Part shown: positions 1-8,522 of the stretch, one piece after another
Layout of the letters: every line of letters starts with the position of its first letter
How positions within the stretch are numbered: the first letter of the stretch is position 1
Assembly (NCBI GenBank): GCA_016930255.1
Contig: JAFGHB010000025.1
Location: forward strand, 1-60,664
Reading direction: 5' to 3'
DNA length: 60,664 nucleotides
DNA from: Methanomicrobia archaeon
Lineage (GTDB): Archaea; Halobacteriota; Syntropharchaeia; Alkanophagales; Methanospirareceae
Program-made: the position numbers and the translations under genes
Notes under the pieces: model-generated
What the model saw: the letters and a program-made list of their open reading frames with translations, nothing else
What the model was told of the DNA's origin: nothing
The model's database searches: none

Positions 1-3000
1 GATATTGATGATTCAGGAAAGAACGGCTTGAACGTAGGAGATAGAATTACCTTCAGAAGTTATATGAACGGAACAGTTACGAGAACAGAATATGGTACCT
101 CTGACGATGTGATCGAGAGCTACATTAAACCTCACTATATGATAAGGCGGTGGATGACGGGAAATTATACGCCACCTGCATACTGGTCTTCTCCTTATGG
201 CCGTTTTAGGAACCAGGTTGCTGTTTATACCGACCCTGAATCCACGTTCAAGAACACGACATACGAGGTCGGTGCATGGATGGAGCCAAACTGGGGCACC
301 ATCAACTTCCCCTTTGCGACCCTGTTACAAGTTAATTATAAGATATTTTATACTGACAAGCGAGTGGAGTGGGATTTCTGGAATGGCTACAAATACACCC
401 GAATGAATAAAACAGATACAAGCACAAGTGAACTTGATGTCCTCTACTTCGATGTACTCCCTGAAAGTATCGACGATTTTGCGAAGTGGCGAGAGATTAC
501 CTCGCAGGACCACGATGGTGACGGGCTTACAAACGGCGAGGATAGCTGCCCCTGGAGCTGGGATTGCGATGGGGATGGATTGAGCGATAACTATGAACTG
601 CTTACCGGAACAGACCCCGAAAATTCTGATATGGATAGAGATGGGCTGAATGACAGAATGGAGGTTATTTACGGCACGGACCCATTATCCTGGGACACTG
701 ATGGCGATAATCTTTCGGATTACAAGGAGATTAATGGCTGGGTAATTGACTTCGATTACGGCAACCAGACCTTTAACATGAGTGTCCGGTCTGACCCACT
801 GATGCCAGATACTGACGGCGATGGCGTGGATGACCAGATGGAATACTGGAGTATCCTCAATCCACGGTCGAAGGACAGCGACGGCGATGGCGTTCTTGAT
901 GTCGCAGATCCCAAGTATATAACCTATGTTCGCTTTGAAAAAGAATGGGGAAGTTATGGCACCGGAGACGGGGAGTTTAAAGAGCCGAATGGGATAGCTG
1001 TGGACCACACTGGCTATGTCTACGTTGCCGATACTTTCAATGACCGTATCCAGAAGTTCGATTCCAACGGAACTTTTCTGACAAAGTGGGGCACCAGCGG
1101 CTTAGGAAATGGGTCGTTTTATTATCCCTGGGGGTTGGCGGTTGATGCAAACGGCTCAGTCTATGTTATTGACATAAGCGAGCGCATCCAGGTATTCGAT
1201 TCGAATGGAACCTTCATCACCTCGTGGAACGGTACGAGCTATGACTTTCATACTGATATAGCGGTTGCAAATGGCCATATCTACGTTCCCGGAGTGGCAT
1301 ATATTAACAATTCAACGTTTAAATGTATTCATAAAATCGATTCCAACGGAACCCCCATTACCCACTGGAGTATTGAGACCTTGACTGGTGTTACTGCGTT
1401 GGCTGCTGGTTCCGGCTATGTTTATGTAACCGACGGATTTGATGCACCAAATACCGGCCTTTATCAGTTCGATTCCAATGGAACGTACATCAACAAATGG
1501 GGTAGTGAGGGATATAATGTTTCTATTAAACCATTTTCATGGCCACGAGGCTTAGCTGTAGACAGCAGAGGATTTGTTTATATCGCCGATAGCGGGAACC
1601 ATCACATTCAGAAATTCGCTTCTGACGGATTTTTCATTACAAGATGGGGCCAATTGGGCTCTGACCAAGGGAATTTTACAGATCCATCAGGTATAGCGGT
1701 TGATTCGAAAAATTATGTCTATGTTACCGATGGAAGCTGGGATGATTGGTACCGCGTCCAGAAGTTCTCGCAGATAACCGAACTCCCACCTCGAAATGTT
1801 ACTAATACTACGGATACGGATGGCGATGGGTTGACCGATATAAACGAAACCACCGGCTGGAATGTGACCTTTATCAATGTAACAGGCACCTTCACGTTAC
1901 ATGCTACAAGCGAGCCCTTGGCGAATGATACCGATTTCGATGGACTCACGGATTATGGGGAGTTTAACCACTCATCCAATCCCCGAGATGTGGATACTGA
2001 CGATGATAGGCTCACCGATTTTATTGAATATTTGCTGGGAACGAATATAACCCATTATGATACAGATGGCGATGGACTCGATGATGGCACCGAAATCATC
2101 TTCGGCAGTGACCCCACACAAAATGATAGTGATAACGATGGACTTTCGGATTACGAAGAGTTCAAGTACTTATCTGATCCGAAAAACAACGATACCGATG
2201 GCGATGGGTTAAACGACTTGCTAGAAAAAGAATTTAACTCAAGCCTGCTCTCACCAGATTCCGATGGTGATTTAATGTTTGACGGTCTGGAGTATAATCT
2301 GAGCACTAACCCATGGAATCCAGATTCCGATGGTGACGAGCTACCAGATGGCTACGAGGTATTTTTCAACACGAGTCCATCGATTAATGATTCCGATTCC
2401 GACGGTGTTTTGGACGGTACGGAGGTAGACCGGCGTATGAACCCGCTGTGTAATGATACGGATGGCGATGGATTACCAGACGGAAAAGAGCTGGATTTGG
2501 GCACCGATCCACTGAACGAGGATTCCGACGGTGATGGCATACCCGACTCAGAAGATTTTGATAGCTTTACGACCTTCGAAGAGCCCGTTTTCCTCGCCTA
2601 CGACCCGGACCCAGATTCGGACGAGTTCGTTGAGAAGCTTAATGCATCCTTGTATAACAAATCCTTGAATTACACGTATCTCCATATCGTTTCCCTCGAT
2701 GAGCTGCTGAATAATCATGCAGATGCACCCTACATCGTACTGGTTGGCAGGCCGGATGCGGAGAACGGAACCATTGGGAGCCTTATTCACGATCTTTTGG
2801 CAGATTCCGGAGATGTTCTAGATCAGATGCTCGAATCGGATTATGACCGATTTGCGGTCAGGTATGGACTATGGAACAACACACAGACGGTCGTGATGCT
2901 CTCACATCCCTATCCCTCAGATCATTACAGTGTGCTGAACATTCTCAAAGGTATGAGGGTGACGATACGACCTGATTCGGCGAAGGTTGTCTATCCAGCA

Positions 3001-3900
3001 CCGCGCGATTTCTTCGAAGTAAATACCATTGATACGCTCAAAGAGACCGATTCGGTCATTACGGTGGGGCTTGACGAAACAGTAACGCCATGGATCTCGA
3101 TGAGCAGACATAACACCTTCACCACTCCGTTCGCACTTACTCATGTATCGGGCTTGGCACGTGATGAAGTAGCAGTGGGGAAATATCTCGAGATACAGCT
3201 GAGCGAAAATGTACAGAACGAGACGGGGGATATAATAACGGGAACATTGGTCAAGCTCTACTATACAGTATCAGATCTGGATAGAACGGGCGATGGCGAT
3301 GCAGATGATGCGGGTGATATAGATGAGCGCACGTTGCAACTCTACTGGTTTGATGAGTCACGTGACCAATGGACAAAACTTTCAGAAGATTTAGAAGGAG
3401 TGGTTGGAACCGGTGTTGATACCAGCAATGTTGAACTCTATGGTAAGAGCTACGAAGGCTATGTCTGGGCGAATGTCGCGCATTCCAGTACGTACGGACT
3501 CGCGGGTGAAACGAAAGCTTCATCGGTTATACGAAGACGTGGCGGCAGTATCTCGCGTGACTCAGATGGGGATGGGTGGAGTGATGTTGAAGAGATGATC
3601 AAGGGAACCGACCCGAATAATCCGGATACCGATGGCGATGGCCTTATCGATTCGGAAGATCCGTATCCGCTGGATCCCACGCGGCCTGTGCAACCCGCTG
3701 TTACGCCTTCACCTGAGCAACCACTGAGTGCAACACCACTCACCATACCGCCGATAACGCCGGCACCGACGCCTGTACAAACACCTGTGGCGAGGCCAAC
3801 ACCTGAAGAGCCGGGCTTTGAAGCGATTCTGTGGCTGCTGGCTGTCGCTTTTTCGGTGATTATCGTTTATCTGAGCGGGTTTAAGAGAAGGAAAGTGTAG
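1..3900 (+). CDS. Large PGF-CTERM surface protein with calcium-binding repeats and NHL propeller, 5' partial
   Basis: The reading frame is open from the first base, so the N-terminus lies outside the window. Visible domains in order: an unassigned N-terminal part; a block of DxDxDG thrombospondin type 3-like calcium repeats (about nt 510-905); six NHL-type beta-propeller blades with recurring 'GIAVD..GYVYVAD' and 'IQKFDSNGTF' motifs (about nt 930-1770); a second, longer DxDGDG block (about nt 1810-2560); about 300 residues of unassigned extracellular sequence; a short DxDGDG pair (nt 3555-3660); a Pro/Thr-rich stalk; and a C-terminal 'EEPGFEA' motif, hydrophobic segment and basic tail. That tail matches the PGF-CTERM signal, which archaea use for archaeosortase processing and lipid anchoring. 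Many N-x-S/T sites suggest N-glycosylation, consistent with AglB at 54304. Role inferred: adhesive or S-layer-associated cell-surface protein. Confidence 0.85.
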   Translation, partial: DIDDSGKNGLNVGDRITFRSYMNGTVTRTEYGTSDDVIESYIKPHYMIRRWMTGNYTPPAYWSSPYGRFRNQVAVYTDPESTFKNTTYEVGAWMEPNWGTINFPFATLLQVNYKIFYTDKRVEWDFWNGYKYTRMNKTDTSTSELDVLYFDVLPESIDDFAKWREITSQDHDGDGLTNGEDSCPWSWDCDGDGLSDNYELLTGTDPENSDMDRDGLNDRMEVIYGTDPLSWDTDGDNLSDYKEINGWVIDFDYGNQTFNMSVRSDPLMPDTDGDGVDDQMEYWSILNPRSKDSDGDGVLDVADPKYITYVRFEKEWGSYGTGDGEFKEPNGIAVDHTGYVYVADTFNDRIQKFDSNGTFLTKWGTSGLGNGSFYYPWGLAVDANGSVYVIDISERIQVFDSNGTFITSWNGTSYDFHTDIAVANGHIYVPGVAYINNSTFKCIHKIDSNGTPITHWSIETLTGVTALAAGSGYVYVTDGFDAPNTGLYQFDSNGTYINKWGSEGYNVSIKPFSWPRGLAVDSRGFVYIADSGNHHIQKFASDGFFITRWGQLGSDQGNFTDPSGIAVDSKNYVYVTDGSWDDWYRVQKFSQITELPPRNVTNTTDTDGDGLTDINETTGWNVTFINVTGTFTLHATSEPLANDTDFDGLTDYGEFNHSSNPRDVDTDDDRLTDFIEYLLGTNITHYDTDGDGLDDGTEIIFGSDPTQNDSDNDGLSDYEEFKYLSDPKNNDTDGDGLNDLLEKEFNSSLLSPDSDGDLMFDGLEYNLSTNPWNPDSDGDELPDGYEVFFNTSPSINDSDSDGVLDGTEVDRRMNPLCNDTDGDGLPDGKELDLGTDPLNEDSDGDGIPDSEDFDSFTTFEEPVFLAYDPDPDSDEFVEKLNASLYNKSLNYTYLHIVSLDELLNNHADAPYIVLVGRPDAENGTIGSLIHDLLADSGDVLDQMLESDYDRFAVRYGLWNNTQTVVMLSHPYPSDHYSVLNILKGMRVTIRPDSAKVVYPAPRDFFEVNTIDTLKETDSVITVGLDETVTPWISMSRHNTFTTPFALTHVSGLARDEVAVGKYLEIQLSENVQNETGDIITGTLVKLYYTVSDLDRTGDGDADDAGDIDERTLQLYWFDESRDQWTKLSEDLEGVVGTGVDTSNVELYGKSYEGYVWANVAHSSTYGLAGETKASSVIRRRGGSISRDSDGDGWSDVEEMIKGTDPNNPDTDGDGLIDSEDPYPLDPTRPVQPAVTPSPEQPLSATPLTIPPITPAPTPVQTPVARPTPEEPGFEAILWLLAVAFSVIIVYLSGFKRRKV

Positions 3901-3984
3901 AAAGCCGATTCACACAGGTATCCTCCGACTCTTCCCCTTACTCTTTTTCAGCACTGATACCCTTATGTAAAACGAAAAAGTGCT

Positions 3985-4725
3985 ATGACACAAAAGAGGA
4001 GCGAAAACATAGATTATAAAGTGGCGATCGTGCTTATCCTCGTAGCAGTAACTATCATTTCCACCCTTTACTATGCCACACATCGTGAAATCACCGATCC
4101 GCAGGTCTTAATCGCGAAAACGGTCGAGGCCTCTGAGGACATAGCAACCTATCGATTCGCTCTCTCTACTAGCCTCTCAATGCCGGAAGGCAGTGTCAAG
4201 ATGATGAGCAGCACGGGATCTGTCGATTATCCAAATAAGAAGATGCGGACAACGGTGACGGCGATGAATCGCTCACTGGAGATGATCATTATCGGTGATA
4301 CGACGTACGTACGAGAATCGTACGGCTCGTGGCAGACGCAGAACGTGAGCGATTATTCCCGCTCTCTCTGGGAAAGCGACCAGCTGGTGCAGCAACGCTC
4401 ACTCTTGCAAAATGCCACGAACGTCACGATGCAAACGGAAGAAACAGGGTGGGTATTGGATGTTATCCCGGATCATAAGGAAGTGATCGCGCAGATGAAA
4501 CGCAGCGGTATGGAAACGATCAAAGATGACGAGCTGATCGATTTTACGATCACCTATTGGATTGCGCGGGATACCTACTGGATAACGAAAATAGAGAACA
4601 GAATAGCGCTCGAGATGAATATTCAGGGATTGATGACGCCGATACAATTGAATAATTCCGTGTCGTTCTACGATTATAATACGGCAATGATAATAGAAGC
4701 GCCTGCACCATTTATTGATTTTTGA
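3985..4725 (+). CDS. Membrane-anchored extracellular protein, LolA/LppX-like fold suspected
   Basis: A 246-residue protein with a short basic N-terminus and one hydrophobic segment (about residues 12-30), followed by an entirely extracellular domain with several N-x-S/T sites. The pattern of long beta-strands separated by short turns, with 'ATYRFALS' early and paired 'YWI' strands late, resembles LppX/LolA-type lipid-binding or DUF6612-like lipoproteins; no lipobox cysteine is visible, so the N-terminal helix would be the anchor. It follows the large surface protein by 84 bases on the same strand. The fold assignment is an impression from the pattern, not a match; the function is unknown. Confidence 0.7.
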   Translation: MTQKRSENIDYKVAIVLILVAVTIISTLYYATHREITDPQVLIAKTVEASEDIATYRFALSTSLSMPEGSVKMMSSTGSVDYPNKKMRTTVTAMNRSLEMIIIGDTTYVRESYGSWQTQNVSDYSRSLWESDQLVQQRSLLQNATNVTMQTEETGWVLDVIPDHKEVIAQMKRSGMETIKDDELIDFTITYWIARDTYWITKIENRIALEMNIQGLMTPIQLNNSVSFYDYNTAMIIEAPAPFIDF

Positions 4726-4772
4726 TGTACAACTTCCATCTTACGTACTGTATACATTTAGGTAGACGTACA

Positions 4773-5483
4773 ATGCCGCGAACCAGGACCCTAACGCTCG
4801 ACCTGCACGTGCATACGAATTATTCGCATGATGGCCGGGCTTCCGTAGAAGAGGTGGTAGAAAGCGCGATTATGAAGAAGCTCGATGGCATCGCTATCTG
4901 CGACCACAACACGATGGAAGGCTCTCACGCTGCCCAGAAATACGTAGCGGATAGCGGTATGGATCTGATCATCATCCCGGGTATAGAGGTATCAACAGCG
5001 GAGGGCCATTTGCTTCTGCTCGGCGTTAAAGATGAAAAAGGGATAGAAAAAGGCTTGCCCGCGGAGGAGACGATACGAAGAGCGCGGCAGCAAGAGAAGG
5101 ACGAGAATTCCCCGGTTGTGATCATTGCGCCACACCCGTTCCATCCGTTTCGCCACAGTAGTGGCAACTTCTGTACCCACACGGGAGTAGACGCGATCGA
5201 AGTCTTCAACTCCCGCTCTTTCACGGGCATAGCGAATGAAAAAGCGAGAAAAACCGCAGTTCGCAACAAGAGTACGACCGTTTCGGGAAGCGATGCGCAT
5301 TCCGCGGACTGCGTTGGCCTCGCGACTGTTGTAGTGGCGGTTGACGTTAACGTTAACGCAGCGCAAAAACCAGAATGCAAAGCAATCCTGAGAGCGCTAA
5401 AAGAAGGGAAGGTACAGCTAAAAGACACGAAGCGAACGCCTTTTTGGCTCTATCTCTCGCAAATGTGCTTGAAGAAACGTTAA
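4773..5483 (+). CDS. PHP-domain metal-dependent phosphoesterase
   Basis: About 236 residues with the PHP (polymerase and histidinol phosphatase) signature: 'DLHVHTNYSHDG' at the N-terminus, 'AICDHNTMEG' next, 'PGIEVSTAEGHLL' in the middle, 'APHPFHPFR' and finally 'SGSDAHSADCVG'. These His/Asp/Glu residues form the trinuclear metal site of the family. Stand-alone archaeal members are usually annotated as phosphoesterases on small phosphorylated substrates; the substrate here is unknown. The start at 4773 (ATG just before 'PRTRTLTLDLHVHT') is preferred over the upstream in-frame ATG at 4722, which overlaps the preceding gene and adds 17 residues outside the fold. It converges with mobA, with 8 bases between the stops. 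Confidence 0.85.
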   Translation: MPRTRTLTLDLHVHTNYSHDGRASVEEVVESAIMKKLDGIAICDHNTMEGSHAAQKYVADSGMDLIIIPGIEVSTAEGHLLLLGVKDEKGIEKGLPAEETIRRARQQEKDENSPVVIIAPHPFHPFRHSSGNFCTHTGVDAIEVFNSRSFTGIANEKARKTAVRNKSTTVSGSDAHSADCVGLATVVVAVDVNVNAAQKPECKAILRALKEGKVQLKDTKRTPFWLYLSQMCLKKR

Positions 5484-5491
5484 AGCGTCTT

Positions 5492-6121
5492 TCAGTCTGT
5501 TCTCCGCGTCAGTGCTGCGAACTTCTCCAACTCCTCAGGCGTATTTATGTTTCGGAAGGTTGTTAACTCCGGGGCTATTTCCCGTATCTCGTTTACGGAG
5601 ATGAATTTAACGTTTTTGAGCTGCGATAGCACGTTAAACAGCTTCTTATCACCGCGTTCTATCGCATCCCGAACCGCCGCAAGCATCGGCTCTCTTTTAT
5701 ACACGGCGTGCAACGGTTCCACCATCCCGTTCTCCCACCGTGGCACCACGGCATCATAGTCCCCGCGCTTAGCAACCGCGAAGAGGAATTCGATCACCTC
5801 TTTGTTGATAAACGGCATGTCGCAGCCGACGATGAGCGAGAAGGGAGAAGAAGCTCGTTCTAAGCCTGATAGCACGCCGGCAAGCGGGCCAAAGCCCGTC
5901 AACGGGTCAAAAACCAAGACGATTTTATCCGGTATCAGGGTGCTGATTCGCGCCCCCTGCTGCTCGTCTCGCGCCGCCACTATGATTTCGTCCGCCGCGC
6001 TCGAGAGGTTATCAATCGCACGCTGAATGAGCGACTTGCCGTCCACCATGATGAAGCACTTATCGCGCGAGTGGAATCGTTGACCCTTGCCACCTGCCAG
6101 GATGAGCACCGTCTTTTGCAT
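5492..6121 (-). CDS. mobA: Molybdenum cofactor guanylyltransferase MobA
   Basis: A nucleotidyltransferase of 209 residues. The N-terminal 'ILAGGKGQRF' loop is the GTP-binding signature of MobA, followed by 'DK' and 'VDGKSLIQRA'; 'GPLAGVLSGL' and 'VGCDMPF' (metal-binding Asp) are further conserved blocks. MobA joins GMP to molybdopterin to make the guanine dinucleotide cofactor of DMSO reductase-family enzymes, including archaeal formylmethanofuran dehydrogenase and formate dehydrogenase. ATG at 6121 is chosen over an in-frame GTG two codons upstream. The gene is alone on its strand here, facing the PHP gene. Confidence 0.88.
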   Translation of the reverse strand: MQKTVLILAGGKGQRFHSRDKCFIMVDGKSLIQRAIDNLSSAADEIIVAARDEQQGARISTLIPDKIVLVFDPLTGFGPLAGVLSGLERASSPFSLIVGCDMPFINKEVIEFLFAVAKRGDYDAVVPRWENGMVEPLHAVYKREPMLAAVRDAIERGDKKLFNVLSQLKNVKFISVNEIREIAPELTTFRNINTPEELEKFAALTRRTD

Positions 6122-6240
6122 TTTCACTATTAGTTTTGAAGCAAAGAAGCCTTATATTTAAATAGGAACGGAAAGTTAGATAACTATGGTTATGAATTTC
6201 CAGCACAAGCAAAAATAGAGGGGGAAAAAGGGGGAGGAGT

Positions 6241-6552
6241 ATGGAAGCAAGAAATGTAATATTTTCGGTGGTGATGGTCTTCTCTACCTTCGTACTCACG
6301 TATCGGTTATGGAGCCGGTATCGTGACTCGGCGATTGCGCTTTCGGCTGTGATAATAGTCGGCATGTTAGCGCTCTTGTTCTTGAGCATCGATGAGCGAT
6401 TACGGAGGATAGAGAAGGATATAAGCGAGAAGGAGCGGTCTCTTCGGGTTAGTTTGCAATCCGTAGAAGAAGAGGTGAAGGAGAAAGTAGGTACGTCCAC
6501 GAGGCGATTGGAGGAGATACGAGAGGATATACTGAAAAGGGGGTATCGCTAG
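6241..6552 (+). CDS. Small membrane protein with C-terminal coiled coil
   Basis: 103 residues: two hydrophobic segments (about residues 5-21 and 30-48) followed by a charged heptad-like helix rich in Glu, Arg and Lys (about residues 50-98). The layout is that of a membrane-tethered coiled-coil protein with the coil in the cytoplasm. A purine-rich stretch (GGGGGAGGAG-like, ending directly before the ATG) is a strong ribosome binding site. No family is recognised. It is divergent from mobA across about 120 bases and lies upstream of an ACT-domain regulator on the same strand. Confidence 0.7.
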   Translation: MEARNVIFSVVMVFSTFVLTYRLWSRYRDSAIALSAVIIVGMLALLFLSIDERLRRIEKDISEKERSLRVSLQSVEEEVKEKVGTSTRRLEEIREDILKRGYR

Positions 6553-6678
6553 CTAGGTCTAGTTAGGACGAGCAGCCTTCTGCTGAGAAGCACCACCGAT
6601 AGTACGTACAGTACATCTAAAATTAATGAGCACCTCTTTTTACGCTGAAGAGGGCTACGCTACGGGAACGAGGAAGCG

Positions 6679-7191
6679 ATGTGGAAAGAGGTAATGGAGA
6701 AGTTCGAGGGTTCACCATCGCAAAAGAGGGTTATAGAGCTCTTACTGGAACGTGGCTTTCAGGTGAGCCCTGACGGTAAGGTGGCCTCAGGCGGGATTGA
6801 GATACCGCATACGCATATCGCGAGCGAGATAGGCGTGGATCGGCGGGTAGTTGATCTGACCGTGAAGCGGATCTTAGAGGAGCCCGAGTTGAAGCGGATA
6901 TTTGAGCATATGCGGTCGATTGCGTTTCTTGCTGAGGTTGCGCCACTGTTGGGACTCAGTGTGATTATCATTCATCCGATGGATGCGCGGGCAACGGGTA
7001 TACTTGGCGAGGTAGCCATGGTACTGGCGAGACGCGGCTTGAGCATACGACAGGCCGTAAGTGACGACCCTTATTTAGTAGACGCTCCCAAACTCACGAT
7101 CATCACAGATAAGAACATCCCGGGCGAGTTAATAGAGGAGATAGGAAGGCTGAAGAGCGTAAAAGGCGTGCAGATCCATCCACCAACGTGA
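6679..7191 (+). CDS. ACT-domain amino-acid-binding regulator (COG2061-like)
   Basis: 170 residues. The first about 75 resemble a DNA-binding helix-turn-helix region ('IPHTHIASEIGVDRRVVDLTVKRIL'-like segment, given here only in part), and the second half is an ACT domain ('SVIIIHPMDARATGILGEVA', then 'LTIITDKNIPGELIEEI'). This arrangement matches the archaeal family described as predicted regulators of amino acid metabolism. It probably senses an amino acid through the ACT domain and controls transcription, but the target genes cannot be read from the sequence. It converges with cobT. The ATG at 6679 follows GAGGAAGCG, a usable ribosome binding site. Confidence 0.78.
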   Translation: MWKEVMEKFEGSPSQKRVIELLLERGFQVSPDGKVASGGIEIPHTHIASEIGVDRRVVDLTVKRILEEPELKRIFEHMRSIAFLAEVAPLLGLSVIIIHPMDARATGILGEVAMVLARRGLSIRQAVSDDPYLVDAPKLTIITDKNIPGELIEEIGRLKSVKGVQIHPPT

Positions 7192-7240
7192 CGGCATGAA
7201 TTTTGGAATTCTAACAGTGAATGCGCTTATAAGAACGGGA

Positions 7241-8296
7241 TTAAGCACGATTTGAGACGCCTGCCTCTTCAAACGTCGCCATCTCGTTCAGGATTTTGCA
7301 CGCGGCCTCTACGATGCCCATGCCTAATGCCGCGCCCGTACCTTCGCCGAGTCGCATATCAAGGTCGAGCAGCGGCTTCAAACCAATGTAATCGAGAATT
7401 ACTGGATGCCCACGTTCTACCGACCGATGCGAGGCGATCATGTAATCCTTAACCGCAGGTGCCAGCTCGTACGCAACCAGCGCTGCGGCACCCGATACGA
7501 AACCGTCTATGACGACCGGAATCCGATGCGCTGCTGCCGCTAGCATAACTCCTGCCATGCCTCCGAACTCAAAACCACCAACTTTCGCGAGCACATCGAT
7601 CGGGTCTTTTTCATCAGGCTGATTAACGCGTATCGCGCTTTCTATCGTTTTTATCTTCATTTCGAGCGTTGCAGCGTCAATGCCCGCCCCTCGGCCTGTT
7701 ACCGCACTCACCGGTGCTCCGGTTATCACCGCTGCGATCGCACTGCTCGGCGTTGTGTTTCCGATACCCATATCACCGACACCAACGATATCCACGCCTT
7801 TCTCCGCAGCTTCGTGCTCAAAGACATCTATTCCCGCTTCGATGGCGCGCACCGCATCGTCGTACGTCATCGCTACGCCTTTTGTCATATCCGCGGTTCC
7901 ATACGCGATCTTCTTATCAACCAGCTGTTCGTGTTTTATATCCGCAGCAACGCCCATATCCACGACGACCACCCGTGCACCCACGTGTCGCGCCAGGACA
8001 TTGATCGCCGCACCACCGTTGATGAAGTTATAAAGCATCTGAGCGGTGATTTCCTTTGGGTACGCGCTCACGCCCGCATCCGTAACGCCGTGGTCACCCG
8101 CTATCGTGATAATTACCTTATCCTCGAGCTTCGGCCTGAGATCGGCCGTGATTCCTGCGATGCGTATCGAGAGCTCTTCCAGCGTGCCCAGGCTGCCCGT
8201 GGGCTTCGTGAGCTTGTTCTGCCGCTCCCTGGCGGTTCTCATTGCCGTTTCATCCAGCGGCTTGATACTTTCCCTAGTGATATTCATTCGCAGCAT
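7241..8296 (-). CDS. cobT: Nicotinate-nucleotide--dimethylbenzimidazole phosphoribosyltransferase CobT
   Basis: 351 residues matching bacterial-type CobT in length and motifs: '[16 protein letters not shown]' near the N-terminus, '[16 protein letters not shown]', '[13 protein letters not shown]', '[17 protein letters not shown]', 'GRGAGID', and the C-terminal '[11 protein letters not shown]' with the conserved Glu. The enzyme makes alpha-ribazole phosphate, the activated lower-ligand base of cobamides. With CbiS 2.5 kb away it points to remodelling or salvage of cobamides needed for the corrinoid methyltransferases and CODH/ACS. An alternative start is the ATG at 8287, three codons in. The opposite strand carries long open frames that are shadows. 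Confidence 0.93.
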   Translation of the reverse strand: MLRMNITRESIKPLDETAMRTARERQNKLTKPTGSLGTLEELSIRIAGITADLRPKLEDKVIITIAGDHGVTDAGVSAYPKEITAQMLYNFINGGAAINVLARHVGARVVVVDMGVAADIKHEQLVDKKIAYGTADMTKGVAMTYDDAVRAIEAGIDVFEHEAAEKGVDIVGVGDMGIGNTTPSSAIAAVITGAPVSAVTGRGAGIDAATLEMKIKTIESAIRVNQPDEKDPIDVLAKVGGFEFGGMAGVMLAAAAHRIPVVIDGFVSGAAALVAYELAPAVKDYMIASHRSVERGHPVILDYIGLKPLLDLDMRLGEGTGAALGMGIVEAACKILNEMATFEEAGVSNRA

Positions 8297-8522
8297 GATC
8301 GGCCTCTCTTGGTTCCATTCTTCTTAGTGCTCAGCGACATAAATAATCTGCTATCCCTGAGAAAGCGTTTAAGGATTGGCGTATCGGATTCTTTTAGTTT
8401 TCTTTCGAATAGTTCCAAAAAAGAGCATTAAAGAGAACTTTTTATGAAGGAATAGCGTATCAAAGATACAAAGAAAAGACGACCTGATTATATCGTAGTG
8501 ATGCTTGGAAGGGCAGGGATAT

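Noticed and set aside
7669-8431. Long plus-strand open frames opposite cobT
   Set aside because: They are antisense to a complete, motif-bearing CobT, rich in Arg/Pro/Ser typical of shadow frames in this composition.
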